From: Riptortus pedestris
Taxonomy: Eukaryota; Arthropoda; Insecta; Hemiptera; Alydidae
DNA length: 64,000 nt
Reading direction: 5' to 3'
NCBI GenBank assembly: GCA_019009955.1
Contig: CM032229.1
Coordinates: 147,626,001-147,690,000 of the forward strand
Below are positions 21,645 to 32,084 of this stretch, in pieces; within the stretch, counting starts at the first letter, position 1; every line of letters starts with the position of its first letter. The position numbers were made by a program, and so were the translations under genes. The notes below the pieces were generated by a model. The model was not told the origin of the DNA. It saw only the letters and a program-made list of their open reading frames with translations, and did no database searches.

Positions 21645-22252
21645 ACCCCAAGAAAAATTGTATAGAACCAATATTATTAAAAATTAAATGATCTATAAGT
21701 ATTGTTCTATACATATTTTCTGTATCATGAATATTTAACAAGATATTTAGATTTTGAAGTTTTCAGCCTTCACCAAACCACCACTTCTATTCATGTTAAA
21801 CTAACAATACTCGGTTATGTAATAAACATCATTATTCGAACCTTAATACCAAATATTGTTTTCAAGAGACCTTTATTATACGACATACATGCAAATATGT
21901 TCTAGTGATCCTCCCCCCCCCCGTATTACGTTTTTGGACTATTTAAATTTGATTGATTGAGATAAAAATTATTCTGATTCATTATAAATTACAGTACTAG
22001 GTATAATAAATATTTTGCAATCAAATTAATATGCTATATTCTGATATATTTCAATAATTATTTTTCTTTCCGGTGAGAGTCGGGTCAGCAGACCTGTATG
22101 TTTACATTTCAAAAGCTTCCCGCCTGGAGGGGAACGATTTCTTATTTATTTCACTTAATATTCAAGGTGGTGTTGTGTGTTACCAGTATGTATATTTATT
22201 CTAACTTCACGGGGCAAAATATGCTTAGTTTAGGCAGCCCCTGCGTGACGGA
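21645..22252 (-). repeat. Family A fragment carrying the GTCCG end
   Basis: Begins within the interior at AAAAATTGTATAGAACC and runs through the long-variant block to TAGGCAGCCCCTGCGTGACGG. The palindrome end is missing. A poly-C tract is at 21912-21921. Confidence 0.7.
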
Positions 22253-22326
22253 CTTTATACTTTTATGTGCGAATTCAAAAAAAAAAAAGTTACATTCGAG
22301 AAAAATATGGTTCTTGTATTTCAACT

Positions 22327-23318
22327 GTATAATCCGTTTTGTCCTCCCCTGATCTCATTTCGACTTAATTTCTGACTGATGCCTGTTCGTAGTATGTAAT
22401 TACTAAATTAAATGTTGCAATTTCATGTGAAGGACTACTTTAGCAGTGAATTGGCAAGGTATTCTTCCTTTTGAATCGAATCGCCTGAGCAGAGAAAAGT
22501 TCAGAGATGAGAGAAAATACTGTACCTGAGATTGTCTTTATCGCTTTCAAATGAAAATATTTTTAAATTGCAGAAAAGATTTTGAGATAACTTAATTTAA
22601 TGGGAGTACAAGGAAAATCATATCGTGTGGTGTGCACGTCAGATTTCCCATAAATGTCTTAGTTGGGCACGTAAATTCTATTTCTTCCGACTACTTTTTT
22701 TTAAATTACACGTACGTAATTTCCTTTTCAACAAAATTTCTACACACGTCAGTATTCATAAGCTGTTCAATTCTTACCATTAGACCTTTTTTTTGTTGTT
22801 GTATAGCTTTTAGATCGCTACATCTTGTATTACACAACCTGTATAATCCGTTTTGTCCTCCCTGATCTCATTTCGACTAAATTCTGACTGATGCCCTTTC
22901 GGAGTATGGTAATTACTAAATTAAATGATAGCAATTTCATGTGAGGACTACTTAAGCATTAATTGGCACAGGTAGTTTCTTCCTTTTATCGAATCGCTGA
23001 GCAGAGTAAAATTAAGAGATGAGAGAAAATACTTACCTGAGGATGTCATATATCGCTTTCAAATAAATTATTTTTAAATTGCAGAAAAGATTTTGATAAC
23101 TTAATTTAATGGTAGTACAAGGAAATCATATCGTCAGATTTCCCATAAATGTCTTATGTATGGGCACGTAATTCTATTTCTGCCGACTACTTTTTTTAAG
23201 TGCACGTCGTAATTTCCTTTTTCAACAAAATTTACATCTCGTCAGTTTCAGAAGCTGTTCATTCTTACCATTAGACCCCTTTTTTGTTGTTGTATAGCCA
23301 TTAGTTTCGCTACATTTT
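22327..23318. repeat. Tandem duplication of a ~500-bp segment
   Basis: Two adjacent units, 22327-22840 and 22841-about 23318, align throughout. Differences are mostly single-base insertions or deletions (for example GTCCTCCCCTG versus GTCCTCCCTG) rather than substitutions. Each unit contains the CAGATTTCCCATAAATGTCTTA segment in near-identical form. The indel-rich pattern suggests raw long-read error or a false duplication in the assembly. Confidence 0.85.
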
Positions 23319-23323
23319 TTAAA

Positions 23324-24424
23324 TTAGCAGATTTCACCTTAAGGGAAATCAGCTCTTGAGAACGTACTAATGACGCCATTTTTCGAAATTTTTTCTTTCA
23401 AATGTTCATCGATCCTACCTCGGAGATGACGTAAAATGAGGTCTATTTCAAAACTGTAATATATATATATATATAGTATATATAATAATTATATATATAT
23501 ATATATAATATATATTATATGTGTTTGTGTGGGGTTGTGTGTGTGTGTGTGGTGTGTGTGTGTCTGTTACCGCCTCTATGCGATCGGCAATTATTGTTTA
23601 ATTCGTTACCAAACTCGATATTTAGTAAATTTTATGATAAAAAGAAAGATCAATTCAGTCGTCAACAACTGAAATCGGGACCAGTGGTGAGGGGGGGGGT
23701 TTAGAGGGAAGGAATTTCGAAATATTTCTGTTACTATACGTCGGATCAAAAATAAATAAATGTATAAAAAATATCTTATTGCAAATTAAATTTACTATAA
23801 ATTAGTTGGTTTTTATATATATATTTATCCTTGGTAACCGAAATATTTGGATTTTATAGTTCTTCCGCTTTCAGTAAACCCCATTCCTACTAGTGTCCTA
23901 TTAATAATAAGCAGATATATCATGAACCTCTTCAATACAAGAGTTAAATGCCAAATATTGTTTTCAAGTGAACTTTTACTTTGTGAGATATCAAATGCGT
24001 ACTGTTGACCCTCCCCCTCTTCTTTTGTACTTTGATTACTAAAATTTTAGTGATTGAGATACAAACTGATTCTTATTCATTACAAATTACAGCACTAGGC
24101 TTTAGTAAAATATTTTCCAATAAAATTCAATATTGTTATAAGGGATTCGGAATTCAGATATATTTCATTAAATTAGTATTTTGTCTTTCCGGTCTATCTA
24201 TCTAATCAGCACTACAAGGTTGGCTGGACTGTTTGATCCAGCCGCTATCCGTTGTAGAGATTATCAACGTGTATTGTAAAAATTGACTGAAAGATTTCTC
24301 ATAACCGGTATGCAATTAATCACTTAAAACATTCACGGTTTGTGTTAAACCTATATGAATATTTACCTATTTTAAACCTTCGCGTGGCGAATCTTTCCTA
24401 GTTTACGCAGCGCCTGCGTGAGGA
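23324..24424 (-). mobile_element. Family A copy 7, long variant, indel-rich
   Basis: Starts TTAGCAGATTTCACCTTAAG and ends GCAGCGCCTGCGTGAGGAAC. 1.1 kb, with an AT tract at 23458-23520 followed by (GT)n. Unusually many one-base insertions interrupt blocks that are uniform in other copies, as in the neighbouring tandem duplication. Confidence 0.75.
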
Positions 24425-24429
24425 ACTTT

Positions 24430-24798
24430 TAATATAAAAGAACTTATAATTTTAAGAACACATTTTGCTTCCGCGTGCCCTGTACGGTAGAGATTAAATG
24501 CCGAGTCATTCAATTAAAACCCCAAATAACCTCCAGAAAGTTCAGTCCTTACACAGGTAGAGATTAATAAGTATTCAATCAGTGTACTTATGATAAAATG
24601 TTCTGTACTTGTAAAACATTAATTTCTGGTGGGTATTTGGTTTTATCATTTGAGGATAACATTGTTATAAATTTCAATGAAATTATGTTGAATCTGATGT
24701 TATGTTGAACTCGCAAAAATTTTCTTTTAGCCTTTAAGTAATTAAAAATGTCCTAAGGTTACAGTGTCCGCATTTTGTTCTCATTCTATAGTTTTTTT
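24430..24798. other. AT-rich spacer, nothing recognised
   Basis: No coding-like frame or shared repeat is seen between family A copy 7 and the protein-like fragment that follows. Confidence 0.4.
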
Positions 24799-24840
24799 AA
24801 AGTCCCGAAAGCCAACATAATGACCAACAGGATAGCCTGA

Positions 24841-25118
24841 GCCATTACAAGACACCTGACAGGAGTTGCAATTGGAAGTAATCAAACTGAAGCTTTTGGA
24901 ACAGTGTCTCATCACCCAAAAAAAAAAGTTAAAATTTACGCGAAATTTGTACGACGTCCTCCGAGATGATAGATTGTGCCTTTAATGCTTTGCAAAAACG
25001 ATGGGAGCTTTGTATGTCAGAATTGGATATGAGGTGGACAGATTGGTTCCTCTCTTTGATGGATCGCTTTAATCCAACTCTCATTCAAGGCCGAATCCCA
25101 TTCACTCAGATTCATTAC
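24841..25118 (+). pseudogene. Unrecognised protein-like fragment in two overlapping frames
   Basis: Frame 1 is open from 24841 (after a TGA at 24838) to the TGA at 24967, 42 codons, including LTGVAIGSNQTEAFGTVSHH. Frame 2, offset by two bases, is open from 24933 to the TGA at 25119, 62 codons, with residues such as LQKRWELCMSELDMRWTDWF and a mid-frame ATG at 24966. The Trp-rich amphipathic sequence looks like real protein. The switch of frame across an A10 run (about 24918-24927) could be a frameshift or a homopolymer length error. No family was recognised. It may be a decayed exon, a captured gene piece or transposon protein. Confidence 0.4.
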
Positions 25119-25381
25119 TGAGTTTTCTTTATTTTCCAATAATATTCTGCCGTCCGTGGTTTCAAGTCACTGAGATTTTAATTGGAACCTAAAATATCTT
25201 TAGAAATATGAAAATACATATCCTGTGTTATGGAAATGATCTTTATTCGAAGGTAGCTTTCTTCCAAAGGTCTATGGTATGTCTTATTTATAGATGGATC
25301 ATAACTTGAGTTGAGTATTTCTACTGAACTATCATCCCACGAATTTTCATTCAAACTTTGTTTATTCCTAAATTTGGCATT

Positions 25382-26301
25382 TTAGCAGACTTCCCTTAAG
25401 GGAAATCAGCTATTGAGGTCGCACTCATGACGCGATTTTTGACATTTTTCTTCATCTAGATGATCCAACCTGGGAGATGACAAAAATGAGGTCCGTTCAA
25501 AACTGCATTTATATCCATACATATATTTATCTGTTGTTGCCACGAGCGTTCTAGCGTCCGGAATTATTGTTTAATTGTTATCAAACTCGATATTTAGTAG
25601 TTTTAAGTAAAAAGAAAGACAAGTTCGTTAACGGCTGAAATCGGACAGGGGGTTTAGACGGGAGGAATTTCGGAAAAATAACTCTGTTACTATACGTCGG
25701 ATCGAAAAAGCGTATAGAAACAATCTTATTGGAAATAAATGTACTATGAGTATTGTTCTATACATATTTTCCGTATAATGAGTATTATCCGAGATATTTG
25801 GATTTTATAGTTTTACGATTTCTGTAAACCCCCATTCCTACTTGTGTCATATTAATAATAAGCTGGTACATCATCAACCACTTCATTACAAGGTTAAATG
25901 CCAAATATTTTGACAAGCTTTTATTATACGAGATACAAACAAATACGTTCTGTTGATCTCCCCTCTTATTTTGTCCTTGGATTACTAAATCTTTAGTTAT
26001 TGAGATAAAAATTATTCCGATCCATTTTAAATTATAGATCTAACTGTAGTAAATTGTTCTCAATAAAATAAATATGTTATATTTTGATATAATTCGGTAA
26101 TTGTTTTTCTTTCCGGTGAGAGATTAGCAGACCTATTTGTTTACATTCCAGACCCTTGCCGTTGGGAGGCGAAAGATTTCTTATTACCGTTTGTATTTAT
26201 TCATTTAATATTCACGGTTGTGCTGTGATAGCAGTATGTAGTTTTATCTAATGTTAAACTTCACGATGGAAGCTGCTTAGTTTACACGTCCCGTACGTGA
26301 C
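25382..26301 (-). mobile_element. Family A copy 8, long variant
   Basis: Starts TTAGCAGACTTCCCTTAAGG. It carries the long central block and ends in a degraded GTCC end (TTTACACGTCCCGTACGTGAC). The microsatellite is reduced to a short CATATAT segment. Confidence 0.75.
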
Positions 26302-26837
26302 TTTTCCATAATTCGGCTAACAGATAAGTGGTGAGCTACAAGCTGATTTTTACTTTTGTGGTACATTTTGATGATGTGATAAATCTTTCCTAATCAATTT
26401 GGGATCCACTTTCTTAGTAGTTCAATAAACTGTTTCTGGCAGTAATTCAGCTTTTCCTATGGACAAATAGAATGGACATGTTTTCCAGGTATTAAGGTGT
26501 AATAATATGATACCTTTCATTACTGTTCTGAGGTATATTGGTGGGGCGGTTTTATGAAAGAGCTGAGCAGTGAGGATTTTCTTAGATAAGTTTTCTATAT
26601 TGAATAATTTATTTATTTACGCTTATTTTTACGCCACTTAGTGTGGGTTGTACTTAAATATTACCCGTATACTCCGTTTCCTCAATACACTTTATAACAC
26701 CATCTATTGTGGACCTAAGTCGTTCTTTTATAGGTACTATGTGTGGGGGGGTGGGGCAGTGGCTTTTCGGCAAGTAAATTTACAGACGCCTTGTATTCTA
26801 TAATTTAAAGCCACTAGCCCTTTTTACACCAGAATTA
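26302..26837. other. AT-rich spacer
   Basis: No gene or shared repeat recognised. A short G-rich stretch (GTGTGGGGGGGTGGGG) is at 26741-26756. Confidence 0.4.
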
Positions 26838-27445
26838 ATCGGGCAGAACCGCTCGGTGGATTTTCGAGATCCGGGTACCGTTTTGTTCGTCATGGTCGCT
26901 TTTAACTTTGAAAAATTGTCGGATTCGAGGTAGCTCCCTCTCCCGGCGAGATAAGCCCCTCCGAAATTTTTTATTCCCAGCCTCCCCCGCGACGCCTTAA
27001 ATTCGCTATTTCTCTGCCCGTTCCGAGTATCGCTTTACCGACCGGGGGAAAAACTCTCGGATAGATACCCTTTCGTTCGACGCCTCAAACGCGAATAACC
27101 GCCCACTCCCGTCCCGACAAATGACGATCGAACTCGAAAGTATACTTTTTCTCCCGACCCGCCAAACTCCCGTTCTATCGCCTCTTTTTTTCTTTTTGAA
27201 GCGTCATTTTCAGCTCGAGCGTACGGTCTAGGTAGCCACTGAGCCGATTTCCCCTACCGCACTCCGCCGCCCTGTACGGACCCTCCGAAATCGACCCTCC
27301 TAAAACTCCTCTCTTTCCGCCGCTCTCCCTCCTCTCCCGTTGGGCCTACGCCCACGCCGATTTCGGCCCCTTCTCCGGCTATCGCTCCGCTACCGACGCC
27401 CAAAGACCACCTCGGTCTCCGGTCGAAGGGCGAAGGGCGAGGTTA
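26838..27445. other. GC- and CpG-rich island of unknown function
   Basis: About 600 bp with far higher GC and CpG content than any other part of the window, starting at CGGGCAGAACCGCTC and ending at GGGCGAGG. CpG is not depleted. Frames on both strands are interrupted. The longest minus-strand frame (about 62 codons, 27430 to 27260) is Gly/Glu-rich and unconvincing. It could be a promoter-type CpG island, an untranslated exon, or recently acquired DNA. An AATAAA follows at 27515 on the + strand. Confidence 0.5.
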
Positions 27446-27825
27446 ATGGAAATGTAATGAAATGTTAATATGTTTATCTAATGTATGTCGTTAGAGTTTA
27501 AGTATGTCGTCTAAATAAAGCTGCTTGCCGTAGCGAGAGGTTTTTCACTTTCAAACACTTTTTTAATATAAAAATTTATTTTAAGCTAATTGAATTTCAA
27601 AATGTTTTTTTTTCTTCATTTATAGTTATGTATTTGCATTATTATTGTTGATTGTTTTGACTTATTTCTATTATTAGTCTAGAACTATTTGTTTTGTAAA
27701 GACGTGTAATGCGCAGCCTACCAGATAATCAAAGAACTAAAACGAGTTCTTTTCCTTCTCTTATTTTTCCTTTTCATTTCATAACTTTCAATGTTTATTA
27801 TTTGCAAAAACTTTTAATTCCTTAT

Positions 27826-27837
27826 TTTACTTATGTT
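27826..27837 (+). repeat. Target-site duplication of the minus-strand LINE fragment, left
   Basis: TTTACTTATGTT, repeated exactly at 28165-28176, brackets the LINE 3' fragment. Confidence 0.75.
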
Positions 27838-28164
27838 ATATTTATTTATTTATTTGGAGCTTCGCAGCTGTGGCGATGTTGCTCGGGGGGAAAAAAACTG
27901 TATAAAATTAAAAAAAAAAAAAAAAAAGAAACGAAACAAAATTAATTTAAACGAACATAAAACAACATAACAGAAATGTAACATGAAAAATAGAAAAGTA
28001 ACACGAAACAGAAATGGAACACAAAAAACAGGAATGGAACAGAAACAGACAAACAGAACTGAAACGAAAAACAGGACTGGAATGGATCACAATACCAAAT
28101 GGAAAACCAAAACACAGAAATGGAAATCAAAAACAAAATGGAAAACGAAAACCAGAAATGGAAC
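27838..28164 (-). mobile_element. LINE 3'-end fragment related to the 119-3973 element
   Basis: On the minus strand it ends GAGCAACATCGCCACAGC, TGCGAAGCTCC and an (AAAT)n tail. The first LINE likewise ends GAGCAATATCGCCTCGCTGC, GAACGCTCC and an A-rich tail. Both also share a T-rich tandem 3' UTR. Only about 327 bp of 3' UTR was inserted (extreme 5' truncation). Exact 12-bp duplications flank it. The frames on both strands here are repeat artefacts. Confidence 0.75.
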
Positions 28165-28176
28165 TTTACTTATGTT
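28165..28176 (+). repeat. Target-site duplication of the minus-strand LINE fragment, right
   Basis: Second exact copy of TTTACTTATGTT. Confidence 0.75.
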
Positions 28177-28547
28177 TACTTAAGGCAATTGTTGACATTT
28201 AAATAGTCTTTTCCTACTTCCCCTTTTTACAAAAGTAAATTAAACGGTTTATTGTAATGGATATTTTTAAACGTAATGTACTTGGTAACGATTTCATAAT
28301 ATGTAAATTTAATTATACAATTTAAATCAATTTTTTTCTCTTATTATTAAGGTTTTCGTGAATATAGTCATTCATTTTTCGTCAGGTAAATAGTGAAACT
28401 TTTTTTCATCTTCTTTCTTCTTGAATGACACGAAATAAATTATTTCCCAACCGAATGGGGATCATTTCTTTCAGATGAACTTTACAAATGTAACGATAAG
28501 AATTAGGAATTTGGAAAATACATGTTTAATTAAAATTTAGAAATCAC

Positions 28548-28672
28548 GAGGGTGTAGCCCGAGTCGATTTACGGCGATCCCGAAGGGATCGCTTTACCAG
28601 TTGTGGCGCTGCCGAAGGCAGCGCTTTATTAAGGGGGTCAAGGGGGCGTAGCCCCCTTGCTGGCGTGAGCAA
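28548..28672. other. Array of perfect GNA-triloop hairpins
   Basis: Three perfect 19-nt hairpins, each an 8-bp stem with a 3-nt loop: GCGATCCCGAAGGGATCGC at 28574-28592, GCGCTGCCGAAGGCAGCGC at 28606-28624, and AAGGGGGCGTAGCCCCCTT at 28640-28658. Starts are 32 and 34 nt apart. A weaker one (GGGTGTAGCCC) is at 28550-28560, and TTGCTGGCGTGAGCAA at 28657-28672 overlaps the last. Loops are C-GAA-G, C-GAA-G and C-GTA-G, a class known to be very stable in DNA and RNA. GC content is sharply above both flanks. There is no coding. Confidence 0.85.
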
Positions 28673-28679
28673 GTTGTAC

Positions 28680-29700
28680 TATATTTTTAATTGTTAGGTT
28701 GCAGTTTTCACTGATTATTACTCTGTCCCCTATCCTTATTCTTAATCTGTTTTTTTTTCTTATTAATTTTATGTTCTTTCTAGTTATCGATGTTCATAAT
28801 AATCACTATTTGAGTTTTGAGTCCACAGATTATCCACCACATTAGAATAATATGTCTGAAGTGGGGAGTTTTAGAACTAGTAAAAATCCCATTAAACAAT
28901 AGAACTCGCTGGAAATACTAAACAAACTTAGCAGAATTTCGTGAATGATTGAACGTCTGAGGGAGAATGATTCATTCGATATATATTGTAAAATATTATC
29001 CAGAATTCCTTTGCTTTCGATTTACTTTTTAAGCTTTAAGCACCTCAAATGTTTAAGGTTTATAGTTCGTTATTTTATTTTCAATTTTAAAATAGACGTC
29101 CACTTTTTTAAACAAAGAGTAACTGAAACGCACTATCTAGAGGCTATTAACCACGTTTAGAATTCATCGTTATTAGCTTTCAAAGAAGATTTTGGAAGGA
29201 ACATGTATTACGAGTGTCACTCTATTGGAGAATATATAGTACATTTAATGTAAAGAATACATATGTGGCATTCTACATATAATACGAGGGGAAGGAGAAT
29301 TGTTTGGGATATGAATTCTATAATTGAGACTGGTTTGGCTGAAATACCTTGAGGGCTGTATTTGGGGTTTGGGATATGTATAGAGCAGTGATCCCAGTAT
29401 TATTTCCCAGACTCCGTCTTCATCAATATTTCATGAGGGTGGGGGGCTTGTCTCCACATCATCGGCCATCATCGATTTGTCAGCCTCTTCTACCACTCCC
29501 CCCCCCACGTTACACCCTGCTTATTTCTTATTCCATCCCGAACCAATGCCTTCATAACCTCCCACCCTATTCTTCATCCTACAACTGTCAGTCGCCAATA
29601 CCGTAAATTTTAAGTCTTCTCTGTCACTCTCTCTCGCCCTCTCTATATATCACCAACTCTGAAATTATACTGAAGTGTTCAAAATATCAAATTACGAAGT
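28680..29700. other. AT-rich DNA, no gene assigned
   Basis: Frames at 28945-29160 and 29349-29606 have no supporting signals. A C/T-rich patch is at 29460-29640. Confidence 0.35.
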
Positions 29701-29714
29701 TGCGTCTTGGGAGT

Positions 29715-29985
29715 TTCCGACGATGTCACTCATCGACTGGTAGAACCATTGAGGAATTGGCAGGTGTAGTAGAAGAGGTTAGGTCTCAATATAGAAGAGG
29801 GTTGGTGCTAATAAGAATAAGACGAAGTACATGAGTGTGTCGCCAGACAGGCCGAAAATTCCGTCGGTTTGGAACCTACTTATAGATCTTTTAAGATCTG
29901 GGTGAAGAGGAATCGAGAGTAATAAAATAGAAGTTAACGTTAAAGAAAGGATGGGCAAGCATTTTAAAATCTATAAAATTAGAAT
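29715..29985 (+). pseudogene. RTE-like LINE reverse-transcriptase fragment
   Basis: Near 29715 a frame reads SDDV, the remains of the catalytic YADD box. After a frameshift, TIEELAGVVEEVRSQYRRG appears at about 29747-29803. A further shift gives ANKNKTKYMSVSPDRPKI from 29807. Downstream, NKIEVNVKERMGKHFKIYKI matches the usual eIkeRI..N thumb region. This order (box C, long helix, NKTKYM, NDxxxEIKxRI) is characteristic of RTE-like endonuclease/RT elements. Stops and frameshifts make it non-functional, and the ends were not resolved. Confidence 0.7.
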
Positions 29986-30374
29986 ACTTCGAATTTAAAC
30001 TCGGTTTATTGTTAGCCCCCTGCTAGTTTTCTAAATGAAGTGACCTAAAAAGGGTTAATTGCGAACCATTTGTAAACATGTGAGTTATCAAAAGTTTGTG
30101 TGCTGCATCATTTGGATAATGTATTTTCATAGGTTGTTGTAACGTGTTTATTAATAATTTATCTTCAAATATAATTACAATATTAAATAAATGAAACAAA
30201 AGATAAATAAAATATGTAAACTGTGCATATGGGCGTAAATGCAGGCTTAGAATTACATATATTTTAGGTTCAATTCATTTGCAAATGAATTTAATCTCAT
30301 GGTGTATGTATTTAGAAGATCTCATCTGTTTGCTGACGAGGTTCATTTGAGTAATGCAATGAACTCGATGGGTT
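29986..30374. other. AT-rich spacer
   Basis: No gene or shared repeat recognised. Confidence 0.4.
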
Positions 30375-30435
30375 TTGTCCTTTTCTTATTGATCCTACCT
30401 AGTAGATGGCGAAAATGAGGTCCGTTAAAATTATA
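30375..30435 (-). repeat. Family A internal fragment
   Basis: TTGATCCTACCTAGTAGATG, GCGAAAATGAGGTCCGTT: the most conserved block of family A, isolated next to a family B copy. Confidence 0.6.
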
Positions 30436-30459
30436 TAACATTTACCCGTTCCAGTTTTT

Positions 30460-31145
30460 AGGGTTAATACCCGTTGTTGGCATTTGTTAATAATAAAATT
30501 ATTTTTTTATGTAAGACTTCATTGTCCTGCATATTGTCATATTTCCCGTCTCCTGTGCATTATGTATCGATTTGAATTATTAAGGAGAAGATATTGACAT
30601 ACATTTGAATTAATTTTTTCAGGTGAGGTACCTGGTAGTTCATATTGAAAAGAAGTGTTGAGCGAATTTCTCTAAATAACAAAATAAACAACTTTTGTTA
30701 TGTGCATATTTTCCGAAACCCCAATAGGAAATCATTATTATTAATTTCAGGCCTCCCTTATAACCCCCACTCCTGCCCGTCCCTAGAAATGTTAGTATGA
30801 GTGTTTTATTTAGTTCGGTTGAGTCGTTTGTGCCAAATAAAATTGTTGTCTAAAAACCAATTGGAAACGAAATATCGCTATTTTTAATTTCAGGCTTCCC
30901 TTATAACCCCCACTCCTGTTCATCTCAGAGAATATTAGTATAGCCTAAAGTCTAAGTTGGGCTAGTAGTAATATACATACCATGTTTCATAAAATTCGGT
31001 TCAGCCGTTTATGCGTGAAAAGGTAACAAACAAACAAACAAACACGAAAGAAACAAAATGCAGTTCTGGTGTCTATGACATGTGAAACGAACAGTTATGT
31101 GAAATTTCGAAAAAAAAAATGTACAGAAGAGGTTTATATATATAA
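30460..31145 (+). repeat. Family B copy 1
   Basis: Non-coding dispersed repeat. It contains two internal repeats of the block CTTCCCTTATAACCCCCACT preceded by TTTTTAATTTCAGG, then TTCGGTTCAGCCGTTTATGC and a (CAAA)n run. This tail is common in arthropod genomes. It ends near TATATATATAAAATTG, abutting a copy in the opposite orientation. Confidence 0.7.
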
Positions 31146-32030
31146 AATTGTAACCTCTCTCTGTACATTGATTTCTCGTTTCCGTAAAATAGCGATATTT
31201 CGTTTCCTATTGGTTTTTCGGCAAATATGAACATAACAAAAGTTGTTTATTTTGTTATTTAGCGTAACTTTTGTTATATACACTTTCGTCGTATACCGAG
31301 GTGTAATTTCGTTATACGCTAAAAATTATAGCGGGAGTCAACTATGTTATTAGGCACAAAAGACTCAACCGAACTAAATAAAACACTCGGTATGTGTATT
31401 AGCACTAACGCCTTCCTAATAATAAGCCATACTAACATTTCTAGGGACGGGTCGGAGTGGGGGTTATAAGGAAGGCCTGAAATTAAATATAGTGATATTT
31501 CGTTTCCTATTGGGGTTTCCGAAAATATGCACATAACAATAGTTATTTATTATACAAGTGACGAAAGTAGATCATTTTACAACTCGAGTTAAACGTTTAC
31601 CCACACGAGCGAAGCGAGTTTTAAGTTTTTTCTGTAATCGTGTAATACATGATCAGATCTAACCAGAATATGAACAAAATTAGGATGGGTTGAAGATTAT
31701 GGTATGTTGTTGGTAGGTTATAAGCATGGTTGTGAAAGGTTATAAGCATAGTTATAAAACAACTAGTGATGATTGTGAAGTAGTGGTTATAAACAAGTGC
31801 AGGTTACAAACAAGGAAGGTAATTATTATTATATTTAAATTATAAAATATATTGATTATTTCCACCAATAACTCATTCACATTTCAATTTATTTTTTTCT
31901 TCACTCTATTGCAAAATGTTTCACTTTCTTCACTCATTTCAGTTTAGTAATGTTACCATTATTCAACGATTACAGAAAAAAGTTGTTTATTTTGTTATTT
32001 AGAGAAATTTACTCAACAATTCTTTGTCTT
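31146..32030 (-). repeat. Family B copy 2, head-to-head with copy 1
   Basis: Starts AAAATTGTAACCTCTCTCTG and carries the same blocks in reverse complement (GGGGGTTATAAGG, CGAACTAAATAAAAC). It is interrupted by a non-B insertion at about 31553-31983, flanked by AGTTATTTATT and AGTTGTTTATT, then resumes with GTTGTTTATTTTGTTATTTA. Confidence 0.65.
31553..31983. mobile_element. Unclassified insertion in family B copy 2
   Basis: About 430 bp not found elsewhere in the window. An internal inverted repeat, TTTTTCTGTAATCG at 31627-31640 and CGATTACAGAAAAA at 31967-31980, suggests a MITE-like unit of about 360 bp. CGAGCGAAGCGAG lies just outside it. The boundary assignment is approximate. Confidence 0.4.
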
Positions 32031-32081
32031 CCATCTTCATGAGGGAAATCTGCTTAGTTTACGCAGCCCCCGCGCGACGGA
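32030..32081 (-). repeat. Solo GTCCG end of family A
   Basis: GGGAAATCTGCTTAGTTTAC, GCAGCCCCCGCGCGACGGAC: only the terminal 50 bp, fused to the end of the family B copy. Confidence 0.7.
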
Positions 32082-32084
32082 CTT

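Noticed and set aside
28548..28672. CRISPR array
   Set aside because: The units are hairpins with different stem sequences rather than identical direct repeats with spacers, and the context is eukaryotic. No other CRISPR-like array was seen.
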